A stretch of DNA of 64,000 bases from Ilumatobacter fluminis (GCF_004364865.1 NZ_SOAU01000001.1:1550001-1614000), one strand, 5' to 3'. Numbered from the stretch's first letter, positions 16,178-26,410 are shown. Made by a program: numbers and translations. The notes: generated by a model not told the origin, from the sequence alone.

Positions 16178-19100
16178 ATGACCACACCATTGCACCGTCT
16201 CGGCCGGCTGGCCGTTGCAGCCGCCGTCGCCGCTGCGTCGGTCGCGCTGATCACGGCGTCCGATGCCGGCGCCGAACCGGCGACCACCGCCGGATTCGAC
16301 GTGTCCTACGACGATCGTGTCTGGGGAGACTTCATCCTGGCCGGCAACACGCAGGTTCGCTGCGTGACGGCGGGCGACCTCGACGTGAACGACGTCGACG
16401 GCGACGGCAACACCACGGAGCCCGTCGGCTCGGCTGTGGGTTGGTCGTTCTACGCCGAATGCCTGAACGACGCCACGCGTGACACCTTCGGCACGCCGCA
16501 GGCACCGAACGACCAGCGCTGGATGGTCCATCAGAACGTCGACCCGGGCGCCGGGCTGTTCAACTCGTCCTCGGCGACGATCGCCGTTCCTCCGGGGGCC
16601 ACGATCGCGTCGGCCGAGCTGGTGTGGCACGGCAACAACGGTGAAGCGAACAGTGTCGGCCTCAACCAGACACAGATCGATCTGATGGACGCCGGAGAAC
16701 AGATGGCAGCGTTCGGTGCGGCCGGCACCTCGCCGTGGCCGTCGTGCCAATCGAGTTCGACGGTCATCGACTGGGGCACCTACGGCACTCCGGTCGCCTG
16801 GGCAACCGCTCCGCTGGTCGCCGCACGTCAGAACGCCGCCTGGGCAGCGATGACCGGCCGCGACCGCACACAGGTGCAGGTGCAGCTGGGGAGCAGCGCC
16901 GGCTATCAAACGGTCACGTCGACGAGTGGCCAGATCGGTTCGCCGCACATGAGCGGCCAGCTCTATCAGGAGTCCGCCGACATCACCGACCTGCTCGCCG
17001 CCGCACTCCCCGGCGATGGCAGTCCGCTCGAGATCACCGTCGGCGACATCTTCACGCCCGAAGGATTCAACTGCACCGGTGGCTGGTACACGATCATCGT
17101 CTGGGAGTACCCGACGCTCGAACCGACCTACGCGCCGGAACTGCGCCGGGTCCAGATCTGGGACGGTTTCGCCGAGGTCGCCGACGGCGCCTCCGAGTCA
17201 TTCAGCCTGAACGGTTTCCTGGCGGCCCCGGGTTGGGTCGTCGAGCCTCGTGCCGCCTCCGTCGGTTACGAGGGTGACCAGCAGATCGCCGGCGACTCGC
17301 TCCTGCTCAACGGCCTCCCCGTGGTGGAGCCCCGAGTGAGTGGCGGTGTCGCGACCGACAACTTCTACGCCTCGACGATCGGTGAGTTCACCGATTCCAC
17401 CGTCGGAGACTTCACCCGCTCGAACCCCGAGATCCGCGACGCCGCAGGGATCGACATCAAGACCGTGCCGGTCGCCGCAGCGGCGCTCAACTCCGTGCTC
17501 GACGGCCTTCCCGTGACCTTTCAGACTGCCGGCGACCGCTATGCCGCGTCACTGTTCGTCTTCTCGGCGAAAGAAGCGGTCCTGAGCGGCACCACCTACC
17601 ACGACGTGGACGCCGACGGGGTGTTCACGCCGGGTGTCGACACCCCCATCGAGGGCGTCGAAGTCACCCTGACCGGTACCGACGACCTGGGTGACCCGGT
17701 CTCGATGACGGCGACGACCGACGAGAACGGCTTCTACGTGTTCGTCCAGGTGCCGGCCTCCGACCTGACCGGATACACGCTGACGGAAACGCAACCTGCG
17801 AACTACCTCGAGGGTGAGGCGACCGCCGGCACCATCGGTGGCGTCGTCGACACGACCAATCAGGTCTCCGGGATCGTCTACGACCCCTTGGTGGGTGCGT
17901 CCGGCTATGACTTCGGTGAGATCATCCCGGCCTCGATCTCGGGTTCGGTCGTCGACGACAGCGGCAACGGCATCGCCGGCGTCGACATCACGCTGACCGG
18001 GATCGACCACGACGGGAGTCCGGTGCTCATCGTCGTGCAGACCGATGCCAACGGCGACTATCTCTTCGACGGTCTGCTCCCCGGGACCTACGTCGTCACC
18101 GAAACGCAACCGCTCGGCTACGGCGACGGGATCGAGACCGTCGGTTCGGCCGGTGGCGACATCTCGACGAACGACGTCATCGCTGCCATCGTCGTCGATC
18201 AGGGCGACGCGTCGACCGGCAACGACTTCGCCGAGACCACTGGGTCGGTGTCCGGCTCCGTCGTCGATCAGAACGGTGATCCGATCGCCAACGTGTCGAT
18301 CGCACTGTCGGGCACCGACGTCGATGGCGCCGTCGCCGTCACGACGACGACCGATGCAAACGGCGACTACCTCTTCGACGGCTTGCTCGCGGGCACGTAC
18401 ACCGTGACGGAGACGCAGCCTGCCGGTTACCTCGACGGTGACGAGACCGCCGGCTCGCTCGGCGGTGACATCTCGACGAACGACGTGATCGCCGCCATCC
18501 CGCTGCTCGGTGGACAGGACTCGATCGACAACGACTTCGCCGAGTTCCTGCCGTCGACGATCGCCGGGTCGGTCGTCGACCAGGACGGCGTCGGCATCGC
18601 CGGGGTCGGGATCACCTTGTCCGGAACGAACGTGAGCGGCGACGTCGTCACCCTGACGACCACCACGGATGTCGACGGCGACTACTCGTTCACCGACTTG
18701 CTGCCCGGTACGTACATCGTGACCGAGACGCAGCCCGCCGGTTACCTGGACGGTGACGAGACCGCCGGTTCGCTCGGCGGTGACATCTCGACGAACGACG
18801 TGATCGCCGCCATCGTGCTCGGCGCGAATCAGAGCTCGACCGGGAACGACTTCGCCGAGTACCAGCCCGCCTCCATCTCCGGTTCGGTCGTGGACGATTT
18901 CGGCAACGGCATCGCCGGTGTGGAGATCGTCCTGTCGGGGACCGATGTGAACGGCGGTCCGGTGTCGGCGTCGACCACGACCGACGCGAACGGCGACTAC
19001 TCGTTCACGAACCTGCTGCCCGGTGCCTACGACGTTGCGGAGACGCAGCCGACCGGTTACGGCGACGGTGCGGAGACGGCTGGTTCGACCGGTGGTGACA

Positions 19101-22100
19101 TCTCGACCAACGACGTGATCGCTGCGATCCCGCTGGCTGGTGGTCAGGACTCGGTCGACAACGACTTCGCCGAACTGACGGGAGCGATCTCGGGTTCGGT
19201 CGTGGACGACTTCGGCAATCCGATCGCGCGTGTCGAGATCGTCCTGACCGGCACGGATGCGAACGGTGATCCGGTGTCGGCGTCGACGACGACCGACGCA
19301 AACGGTGACTACGTCTTCGACGGCCTGCTGGCCGGTACCTATGAGGTTGCGGAGACGCAGCCGACCGGTTACGGCGACGGTGCGGAGACTGCCGGCTCGA
19401 CCGGTGGTGACCTCAGCACGAACGACGTGATCGCTGCGATTCCGCTGGCTGGTGGTCAGGATTCGGTCGACAACGACTTCGCCGAGACGACGGGTTCGGT
19501 CTCGGGTTCGGTCGTGGACGATTTCGGCAACGGCATTGCCGGTGTCGAGATCGTTCTGACCGGCACGGATGCGAACGGCGACCCCGTATCGCTGACGACG
19601 ACGACCGACGCCAATGGTGACTACATCTTCGAGAACCTGCTCGCCGGGACGTATGAGGTGGCGGAGACGCAGCCTTTGGGTTATGGCGACGGTCTCGAGA
19701 CGGCTGGTTCGACCGGTGGTGACATCTCGACGAACGACGTGATTGCAGCCATCCCGCTCGCCGACGGTGAGGATTCGGTCGACAACGACTTCGCCGAACT
19801 GACGGGAGCGATTTCGGGTTCGGTCGTGGACGACTTCGGCAACGGCATCGCCGGTGTCGAGATCGTCTTGACCGGCACGGATGTGAACGGCGACCCCGTG
19901 TCGCTGACGACGACGACCGACGCGAACGGTGGCTACATCTTCGAGAACCTGCTCGCCGGGACGTATGAGGTGGCGGAGACGCAGCCTGTGGGTTATGGCG
20001 ACGGTGCCGAGACGGCTGGTTCGACCGGTGGTGACATCTCGACGAACGACGTGATTGCAGCCATCCCGCTCGCCGACGGCGAGGTCTCGGTCGACAACGA
20101 CTTCGCCGAGACGACGGGAGCGATTTCGGGTTCGGTGGTCGATGACCTCGGGAACCCGATCGCGGGTGTCGAGATCGTGCTGTCGGGGACCGACGTCAAC
20201 GGCGACCCGATGTCGCTCACGACGACGACCGACGCCAATGGAGACTACGTCTTTGACGGCCTTCTGGCCGGTACCTATGCGGTGGTGGAGACGCAGCCGA
20301 CCGGTTACGGCGACGGTGCGGAGACTGCTGGTTCGACCGGTGGTGACATCTCGACCAACGACGTGATCGCTGCGATCCCGCTGGCTGGTGGTCAGGACTC
20401 GGTCGACAACGACTTCGCCGAGACGACCGGTTCGATTTCGGGTTCGGTCGTCGATGACTTCGGCAATGGCATCGCCGGGGTGGAGATCGTCCTGTCGGGG
20501 ACCGATCTGAACGGTGATCCGGTGTCGGTGTCGACGACGACGGACGCGAACGGTGACTACGTCTTCGACGGCCTGCTGGCCGGTACGTATGAGGTGGCCG
20601 AGACGCAGCCTGCGGGCTATGGCGACGGTGTCGAAACTGCTGGTTCGACCGGTGGTGACATCTCGACCAACGATGTGATCGCTGCGATCCCGCTGCTCGA
20701 CGGTGAGGTGTCGACGGACAACGACTTCGCCGAGACGACGGGTTCGGTCTCGGGTTCGGTCGTGGACGACTTCGGCAACGGTATTGCCGGTGTCGAGATC
20801 CTCCTGTCGGGGACCGATGTGAATGGTGATCCGGTGTCGGCGTCGACGACGACCGACGCGAACGGTGACTACGTCTTCGAGAACCTGCTGGCCGGGACGT
20901 ATGCGGTGGCCGAGACGCAGCCGACCGGCTACGGCGACGGCGTCGAGACGGCTGGTTCGACCGGTGGTGACATCTCCACCAACGACGTGATCGCGGCCAT
21001 CCCCCTCGCCGACGGTGATGATTCGGTCGACAACGATTTCGCCGAGACGACCGGTTCGATCTCGGGCACCGTCGTGGTCGACGGCGACGGCGACCCGATC
21101 GCCGGCGTCGAGATCGGCCTCACCGGCACGGACGCCAACGGCGACCCCGTGTCGCTGACGACGACGACCGACGCGAACGGTGACTACACCTTCCACAATC
21201 TGCTCGGTGGCGACTACACCGTCACCGAGACCCAGCCCGACGGCTACGGCCAGGGCGCCGTCAACGGCGACGACACCGAGGCCGTGCTGCTCCCGGCGGG
21301 CGACGACGCCGTCGTCGACTTCTCGGAGGCCACCGGTTCCATCTCGGGCTCGGTCGTGGATCAGAACGGTGACCCCATCGAGGGCGTCGAGGTGGCACTG
21401 GCCGGCACCGATGTGAACGGTGAACCGGTGTCGCTCACGACCTCGACCGACGCCGAAGGTGACTACCGCTTCGACGACCTGCTGGCCGGTGACTACACCG
21501 TCACCGAAACCCAGCCGTCCGGGTTGCTCGACGGCCCGGAGACCGTCGGCTCGACCGGTGGTGACATCAGCACGAACGACCTCATCGCCGACATCCCGCT
21601 CGCCGGCGGCCAGGACTCCGTCGACAACGACTTCGCCGAGTACCGGCCGTCGGGCATCGCCGGGTCGGTCGTCGATCAGGACGACATCGGCATCGCTGAC
21701 GTCACCCTGACGCTCACCGGTACCGACGTGAACGGTGACCCGGTGTCGTCGACGACCACGACCGACGCCGACGGCAACTACCTCTTCGGTGATCTCCTCC
21801 CCGGCACGTACACGGTGACCGAGACCCACCCGTCGGGATATCTCGACGGCCACGAGGAAGCCGGTTCCACCGGTGGCGACATCAGCACGAACGACGTGAT
21901 CGCCGACATCCCGCTGCAAGCGAACGAGTCGTCGTACGGTCACGACTTCCACGAGTTCGTCCCGGCGTCGATCGAGGGATCGGTCTTCGTGGACGGCGAC
22001 GGTGAACCCATCTCCGGCGTCGTGATCACGTTGACGGGCACCGACGTGAACGGTGACCCGGTGGAGATCGTGACGACCACGGATGCCGATGGCGACTACT

Positions 22101-23017
22101 CCTTCGTCGATCTGCTCCCCGGCAGCTACGTCGTCACCGAGACACAGCCCGACGGGTACGGCGCCGGCGCCGTCACCCCGGACAACTCGATCTCGATCGA
22201 ACTCTCGGGAGGCGACGAGTCGAAGGACAACGACTTCTCGGAGTCGACCGGCTCGATCTCCGGCACTGTCACCGACGATCAGGGCCGACCGCTCGTCGAC
22301 GTCGAGATCACGCTGACCGGGACCGACGTGAACGGCGGCGACATCGAGCTGGTGACCACGACCAACTCGACCGGTGACTACGTCTTCGGTGACCTGGTCG
22401 CTGGTGACTACACGGTGACCGAGACGCAGCCCGACGGCTACGGCCCGGGTGGATCCGCCGCCGGCTCCACCGGTGGCGACGACGGCATCAACGACATCGT
22501 CGGGATCGAGCTGCCCGGCGGCGTCGACTCGGTCGACAACGACTTCGTCGAGGAGACCAGCACGGTGTCCGGCGTCGTCCGAGACGACGACGGCAACCCG
22601 ATCGCCGGTGTCGATGTGAGCCTGAACGGCACCGACGTGAACGGCGACCTCGTGGCGCAGAGCACCACCACGGGCAGCGACGGCAGCTACGTGTTCCCCG
22701 GCATCGTCGCCGGTTCGTACACGATCACCCAGACCCAGCCCAACGGCTACAGCAGCGTCACCGCCATCCCCGGTTCGACCGGCGGTACGGCCGACGGCAC
22801 GGACGTCATCACGTCGATCACGGTCGGCGGCGGCGAGGACTCGGAGGACAACGACTTCGTCGAGACCCGGACGGTCATCCGGATCTCGAACGAGCGCGAG
22901 CTGCCCTTCACCGGTGGCAGCGCCGGTGATCTCGCCCGAGTGGCGATGCTGCTCGCACTGATCGGTGGCGTCCTGCTGCTCGCCGGCCGACGCCGGCGCG
23001 AGGGCGACATCGCCTGA
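16178..23017 (+). CDS. Giant cell-wall-anchored protein with 17 SdrD-B-like repeats
   Basis: A 2279-residue secreted surface protein. A signal peptide (about residues 1-34) contains a hydrophobic stretch rich in Ala and Val and ends near DAGA. Residues 35-466 form a Trp/Tyr-rich domain that I cannot place. Residues 467-2232 hold 17 repeats of 94-119 residues, mostly exactly 104, of SdrD-B/Cna-B type. Typical marks are SGSVVDD.G, TDANGDY, LLAGTY.V.ETQP and GGDISTNDVIAAI, with acidic loops suited to Ca2+. The tail has LPFTG (2242-2246), a hydrophobic helix and RRRRE, a sortase sorting signal. It is probably an adhesin or surface stalk. Start at the ATG at 16178. No sortase gene lies in the window. 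Confidence 0.9.
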   Translation: MTTPLHRLGRLAVAAAVAAASVALITASDAGAEPATTAGFDVSYDDRVWGDFILAGNTQVRCVTAGDLDVNDVDGDGNTTEPVGSAVGWSFYAECLNDATRDTFGTPQAPNDQRWMVHQNVDPGAGLFNSSSATIAVPPGATIASAELVWHGNNGEANSVGLNQTQIDLMDAGEQMAAFGAAGTSPWPSCQSSSTVIDWGTYGTPVAWATAPLVAARQNAAWAAMTGRDRTQVQVQLGSSAGYQTVTSTSGQIGSPHMSGQLYQESADITDLLAAALPGDGSPLEITVGDIFTPEGFNCTGGWYTIIVWEYPTLEPTYAPELRRVQIWDGFAEVADGASESFSLNGFLAAPGWVVEPRAASVGYEGDQQIAGDSLLLNGLPVVEPRVSGGVATDNFYASTIGEFTDSTVGDFTRSNPEIRDAAGIDIKTVPVAAAALNSVLDGLPVTFQTAGDRYAASLFVFSAKEAVLSGTTYHDVDADGVFTPGVDTPIEGVEVTLTGTDDLGDPVSMTATTDENGFYVFVQVPASDLTGYTLTETQPANYLEGEATAGTIGGVVDTTNQVSGIVYDPLVGASGYDFGEIIPASISGSVVDDSGNGIAGVDITLTGIDHDGSPVLIVVQTDANGDYLFDGLLPGTYVVTETQPLGYGDGIETVGSAGGDISTNDVIAAIVVDQGDASTGNDFAETTGSVSGSVVDQNGDPIANVSIALSGTDVDGAVAVTTTTDANGDYLFDGLLAGTYTVTETQPAGYLDGDETAGSLGGDISTNDVIAAIPLLGGQDSIDNDFAEFLPSTIAGSVVDQDGVGIAGVGITLSGTNVSGDVVTLTTTTDVDGDYSFTDLLPGTYIVTETQPAGYLDGDETAGSLGGDISTNDVIAAIVLGANQSSTGNDFAEYQPASISGSVVDDFGNGIAGVEIVLSGTDVNGGPVSASTTTDANGDYSFTNLLPGAYDVAETQPTGYGDGAETAGSTGGDISTNDVIAAIPLAGGQDSVDNDFAELTGAISGSVVDDFGNPIARVEIVLTGTDANGDPVSASTTTDANGDYVFDGLLAGTYEVAETQPTGYGDGAETAGSTGGDLSTNDVIAAIPLAGGQDSVDNDFAETTGSVSGSVVDDFGNGIAGVEIVLTGTDANGDPVSLTTTTDANGDYIFENLLAGTYEVAETQPLGYGDGLETAGSTGGDISTNDVIAAIPLADGEDSVDNDFAELTGAISGSVVDDFGNGIAGVEIVLTGTDVNGDPVSLTTTTDANGGYIFENLLAGTYEVAETQPVGYGDGAETAGSTGGDISTNDVIAAIPLADGEVSVDNDFAETTGAISGSVVDDLGNPIAGVEIVLSGTDVNGDPMSLTTTTDANGDYVFDGLLAGTYAVVETQPTGYGDGAETAGSTGGDISTNDVIAAIPLAGGQDSVDNDFAETTGSISGSVVDDFGNGIAGVEIVLSGTDLNGDPVSVSTTTDANGDYVFDGLLAGTYEVAETQPAGYGDGVETAGSTGGDISTNDVIAAIPLLDGEVSTDNDFAETTGSVSGSVVDDFGNGIAGVEILLSGTDVNGDPVSASTTTDANGDYVFENLLAGTYAVAETQPTGYGDGVETAGSTGGDISTNDVIAAIPLADGDDSVDNDFAETTGSISGTVVVDGDGDPIAGVEIGLTGTDANGDPVSLTTTTDANGDYTFHNLLGGDYTVTETQPDGYGQGAVNGDDTEAVLLPAGDDAVVDFSEATGSISGSVVDQNGDPIEGVEVALAGTDVNGEPVSLTTSTDAEGDYRFDDLLAGDYTVTETQPSGLLDGPETVGSTGGDISTNDLIADIPLAGGQDSVDNDFAEYRPSGIAGSVVDQDDIGIADVTLTLTGTDVNGDPVSSTTTTDADGNYLFGDLLPGTYTVTETHPSGYLDGHEEAGSTGGDISTNDVIADIPLQANESSYGHDFHEFVPASIEGSVFVDGDGEPISGVVITLTGTDVNGDPVEIVTTTDADGDYSFVDLLPGSYVVTETQPDGYGAGAVTPDNSISIELSGGDESKDNDFSESTGSISGTVTDDQGRPLVDVEITLTGTDVNGGDIELVTTTNSTGDYVFGDLVAGDYTVTETQPDGYGPGGSAAGSTGGDDGINDIVGIELPGGVDSVDNDFVEETSTVSGVVRDDDGNPIAGVDVSLNGTDVNGDLVAQSTTTGSDGSYVFPGIVAGSYTITQTQPNGYSSVTAIPGSTGGTADGTDVITSITVGGGEDSEDNDFVETRTVIRISNERELPFTGGSAGDLARVAMLLALIGGVLLLAGRRRREGDIA
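17933..22873 (+). repeat. Tandem coding repeats R2-R17 (about 312 bp each)
   Basis: Sixteen direct repeats sit inside the giant surface-protein gene; a more divergent R1 precedes them at 17576-17932. Unit starts are 17933, 18245, 18557, 18872, 19184, 19496, 19808, 20120, 20432, 20744, 21056, 21338, 21653, 21968, 22253 and 22562. R2, R3, R5-R11 and R17 are exactly 312 bp. R4, R13 and R14 gain one codon, R16 loses one, and R12 and R15 lose about ten near the GDISTND region. R5-R11 are almost identical at DNA level, which fits recent duplication or gene conversion. Confidence 0.92.
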
Positions 23018-23041
23018 CCGAGCACATCTCCCAGGACGGTC

Positions 23042-23069
23042 ACGGGAAGGGGCAGGCGTCCCTTCCCGT
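23042..23069 (+). terminator. Hairpin terminator after the surface-protein gene
   Basis: A perfect 10-bp stem (ACGGGAAGGG / CCCTTCCCGT) with an 8-nt loop lies 25 nt after the stop codon at 23017. There is no T tract. It probably ends the long transcript and separates it from the antiporter gene. Confidence 0.65.
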
Positions 23070-23176
23070 CGCCGTTGTCGGTCGGGACGCGGTCGTGCGC
23101 GGATCACCGATCGCGAAGGCGCACCGATCTACGCTTCGTCCGGTCGACGCGGGGTCGGCGGGAGGAGTGGACGGTG

Positions 23177-25180
23177 ATGCTCGCGTCGGAGCTGAAGTAT
23201 TCGGTGGAGCTGGGCTTGTTGTTGCTCGGCATGACGATCCTCCTCGGGCCGATCGTCGCCTTGAAGTTGCGGATCCCGGCCCTGATCGGGCTGATCGCGA
23301 TGGGCACGATCTTCGGCCCGTACGTGCTGCACTGGCTCCGACCCGGCGGGTTCGTCGCCACGGTGGGCGCCGCCGGTCTGCTCTACCTGATGTTCATCGC
23401 GGGTGTCGAACTCGATCTCAAGGAGTTCAACAAGCGCCGCAACCAGGCGATCGCGTTCGGGTTGCTCACCTTTGTCGTGCCGTTCGTGCTGTCGGTCGCC
23501 GTCGGCGCCTGGTACCTCGATCTCGGCGTGAATGGTGCCGCGTTGGTCGGTGCGATGTGGGCGTCGCACACGCTCGTGGCGTACCCGGAGGTCAAGGCAT
23601 CGGGACACGACCGAAATCCGGCCGTCGGGCTCGCCGTCGCCGCCACCGTCATCACCGACGTGCTCGCGCTGGTCGTGCTGGCGGTCGCTGCGTCGTCGGC
23701 CGCGATCGACGACACCGCCGAGGTCCAGGCCAGCGCAGGCGAAGACGGAGCGGTGCCGCTGTGGCTGGGACTCGGGATCCTGGTGGTCTTCTGCTTCGTG
23801 GTGATCCCGCGCCTCACCACCTGGCTGTTCACCCACCTCCTGCACGCCCGCACGGAGCGCTTCATGTGGGCGCTGACGGCGATGGCGGCCGGCGGCGTGC
23901 TCAGCCTGCTCGCCGGCGTGGAGGGACTGGTCGGTGCGTTCCTCGCCGGGCTCGGCATCAACCGCAACGTGCCCGCACGCGGCGAGTTGATGGACCGAAT
24001 CGAGTTCTTCGGCAACGCCCTGTTCGTGCCGGCGTTCCTGGTCTCGGTCGGCTTGACGATCGATCCGGCGGCAGCGTTCGACCCATCCACGCTCTGGCTG
24101 GCGATCGTGTTCACCGTCGTCGTCCTCGTCGGCAAGGGCGGGGCGGCGCTCATCGCCGGGCTGGTGTTCAAGCTCGACCGCACCGAGGCCGCGATGATGG
24201 CGGCGCTGACGATGGGTCAGGCAGCAGCCACACTGGCCGTGGCACAGGTCGGGATCTCGACCGGGCTGTTCGACGAGCGGATCTTCAATGCCGCCGTGGT
24301 CACTGTGGTGATCTCCGTGCTGATCACCACCTACGGCACCCGGTTCGCCGCCGCCAAGATGGGGCCGCCGGCCGTCCAGGTGTCTCGGCTCGGCGACCAC
24401 GTGCTCGCGCTCACGCCGGTCGAGACCGGCACGGCCGAACGGTGCGCTCGCCTGGCGACAGCGGTCGCGAACGAGGACGGCGGACTGGTGACACCGTGCG
24501 CGGTGTCGACCCGGTCGCTGCCGCGCGACGAGGCGAAGGAGTTGCTCGTCGGGTTCGAGGACGCGCTCACCCACCTGGGCCACGACACCGAAGCCGTGTT
24601 GCGTGTCGCCGAGTCGTTGCGAGCAGGTGTCACCGAGCTGGCCGAGGAGTCGGACGCCAGCGTGCTGTTCCTGCCCGTGCCGCACGAGCGGCTGCGGCGT
24701 GAGCTCGGGTTGGGGGACGAACTGGCGCGTATCGGGGCGACGGCGAAGGTGCCGTGCGTCGCCGCCGCGATCGGTGATCCGGAATGGCAGCGCGTCGTCG
24801 TGATCACCGGAGACACACGAGCGTTCATGACGGCGGAAGACACGATCCTGGCCGCCGAGGTCGCCCAGCGTGCCGCAGCGGGTCTGGAACTGCCGCTCCA
24901 TGTCCTCGTCGCCGAGGGCACCGAGCGGCCGATCCTCGAGGCCGAAGCGACCTACGGCAGCTACGAGTTGCGTGCCGGCGCGACGTTCGACCAGCTCGGG
25001 GACGGTGACCTCGTCGTCGTGCCGGGGCACGTGATCGCCGACGCCGGGTTCGTCGACCGCGACCATTTGCGCGCCGGCCTGACCCACCTGTCGATGCTGG
25101 TCGTCGCCGACGCCGGCCGGTTGGCCTCGATCCGACCGCCGCTCTATCCGCTGACGGGAACCATCTCGGCCACCCGCTGA
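23177..25180 (+). CDS. CPA2-type (Kef-like) cation/H+ antiporter with cytoplasmic tail
   Basis: A 667-residue membrane protein. Residues 1-395 form a Na+/H+-exchanger fold with about 12 helices. They include LIAMGTIFGPYVLHWL, the discontinuous-helix region MWASHTLVAYPEVKASG, an ATVITDVLALVVLAV segment with the conserved Asp, and GVEGLVGAFLAGLGINR. The tail (about 400-667) resembles two tandem UspA-like nucleotide-binding folds, as in other long actinobacterial antiporters, though with weak motifs. GGAGGAG at 23161-23167 is the likely ribosome site, giving a start at the ATG at 23177 or the adjacent GTG at 23174. It would exchange Na+ or K+ for protons. It is monocistronic. Confidence 0.85.
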   Translation: MLASELKYSVELGLLLLGMTILLGPIVALKLRIPALIGLIAMGTIFGPYVLHWLRPGGFVATVGAAGLLYLMFIAGVELDLKEFNKRRNQAIAFGLLTFVVPFVLSVAVGAWYLDLGVNGAALVGAMWASHTLVAYPEVKASGHDRNPAVGLAVAATVITDVLALVVLAVAASSAAIDDTAEVQASAGEDGAVPLWLGLGILVVFCFVVIPRLTTWLFTHLLHARTERFMWALTAMAAGGVLSLLAGVEGLVGAFLAGLGINRNVPARGELMDRIEFFGNALFVPAFLVSVGLTIDPAAAFDPSTLWLAIVFTVVVLVGKGGAALIAGLVFKLDRTEAAMMAALTMGQAAATLAVAQVGISTGLFDERIFNAAVVTVVISVLITTYGTRFAAAKMGPPAVQVSRLGDHVLALTPVETGTAERCARLATAVANEDGGLVTPCAVSTRSLPRDEAKELLVGFEDALTHLGHDTEAVLRVAESLRAGVTELAEESDASVLFLPVPHERLRRELGLGDELARIGATAKVPCVAAAIGDPEWQRVVVITGDTRAFMTAEDTILAAEVAQRAAAGLELPLHVLVAEGTERPILEAEATYGSYELRAGATFDQLGDGDLVVVPGHVIADAGFVDRDHLRAGLTHLSMLVVADAGRLASIRPPLYPLTGTISATR

Positions 25181-25193
25181 CGCCGCGCGATCG

Positions 25194-26339
25194 TCAGCCG
25201 CAGTCGCGGACGGCGGCGTCGATGATGTCGGCCTGGGCGGTGCGCTGTTCTGAGCCGTTGACCGTTTGGGTCAGGACCATGTCGACCTGGAACCGGCCAT
25301 CGGCCGGCGGGGCGGGTTCGATCGCCTGCTCGTCGACGCCGGCGAACGGGTCGCCGATCGCCGAGAGCAGGAACGCCCGGTACGAGGCGTCGGCGTTCGG
25401 TGCCAGCTCCATCGAGCCCTGCTCGGACAGGCTCGCGGCGTAGCGGAGCGTGCCGTCGGTCGGGTCGTTGCCGAGGCAGATGTCGACGATCGTGTAGGTG
25501 CGCTGCGCACCGTTGGCCGCCACCTCGACGACGCTGCCGCCGCACTCGGCGGGTGCGACACCGGTCGGGTTGACCGCAGCCGGCACCTCGCCGTCGCCTT
25601 CGAAGAAGAAGAAGCCGAAGCCGTCGGCGCCGAGGTCGACGACCTCGAGTTCGTCACCGAAGTAGACGCCGGTGGCGCCGCCCTCGTCGAACCAGCGGTC
25701 GACCACCCACGGGTTGCCGACGTCGTCGAAGTAGAGGTAGCTGTCGACGGCGTAGTCGCCGGTGAACCCGACGAACGGCAACGTCTGGCACAGACGCTGG
25801 ATCGGGTACTCGGCGTCGGCGATGCGGACGGAGCCCGGCGATGCGGGCGTCAGGCCGCCCGGGGCCGTGGTGGTCGGAGCCGGTTCGGTCGTCGCCGGCG
25901 TCGTGGTGGCCGGTGCGGTGGTCGGCGGCGGGGTCGTCGTCGCCGGAGCGGTCGTGGCGGGTGCCGTGGTCGCCGGAGCGGTCGTCGCGGGTGCCGTGGT
26001 CGCCGGCACCGTGGTCGGCGCAGTCGTGGTCTCGGGCACCGTGGCGATCGTCTCCACCGTGGTGGATGTGGCCGCTTCGTCGTCGTCATCGCCATCGCGG
26101 ACGACGAGCACGGCGATCAATGCGATGACGAGGCCGATGGCCAGGCCGGCGCCGGCGGGAACGAGCCAGGCCGGACGACCTTCGGCTTCGCCGGGTTCGC
26201 CGCCCGGGCCGGGCGGGGGGACGACGGGTTGTGCCACGGTCGGGTCGGTGGGGCCGCCGACCGGCGGTACGGGTTCCGTGGGTCCACCGACCGGCGGAAT
26301 CGGCTCGGTCGGGTCGTTCGGGAACTGGTCGTCGGTCAT
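25194..26339 (-). CDS. Single-pass membrane protein with Thr/Pro-rich linker
   Basis: A 381-residue protein. The N-terminal cytoplasmic part (1-55) is Pro-rich with the repeated phrase PTEPxPPVGG. One transmembrane helix follows (about 58-81, AWLVPAGAGLAIGLVIALIAVLVV), then an acidic cluster, a linker of repeated APATT units (about 95-165) and an extracellular domain of about 210 residues. That domain has four Cys (LCQTLPF, AECGG, DICLG, RDCG) that could form two disulfides. I do not recognise the domain. The topology suggests a surface sensor or lipoprotein-like exported module. It converges with the antiporter, 13 nt apart. Confidence 0.75.
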   Translation of the reverse strand: MTDDQFPNDPTEPIPPVGGPTEPVPPVGGPTDPTVAQPVVPPPGPGGEPGEAEGRPAWLVPAGAGLAIGLVIALIAVLVVRDGDDDDEAATSTTVETIATVPETTTAPTTVPATTAPATTAPATTAPATTAPATTTPPPTTAPATTTPATTEPAPTTTAPGGLTPASPGSVRIADAEYPIQRLCQTLPFVGFTGDYAVDSYLYFDDVGNPWVVDRWFDEGGATGVYFGDELEVVDLGADGFGFFFFEGDGEVPAAVNPTGVAPAECGGSVVEVAANGAQRTYTIVDICLGNDPTDGTLRYAASLSEQGSMELAPNADASYRAFLLSAIGDPFAGVDEQAIEPAPPADGRFQVDMVLTQTVNGSEQRTAQADIIDAAVRDCG

Positions 26340-26410
26340 CGGTGGTCTCCTTCGTTCGGCGACATCTTGTCACCCGGCCACCGGCCGCAACGCGGACCGC
26401 GCCGCCGTCG

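Noticed and set aside
17933-22873. Regular repeats that might suggest a CRISPR array
   Set aside because: The repeats are 312 bp, in frame and coding. There are no short repeats with unique spacers and no cas genes.
17549-23107. A 1852-residue open frame antisense to the giant surface protein
   Set aside because: It mirrors the tandem repeats on the other strand and exists because of the regular GC-rich codons. It has no domain, and the sense gene has a signal peptide, SdrD-B repeats and a sorting signal.
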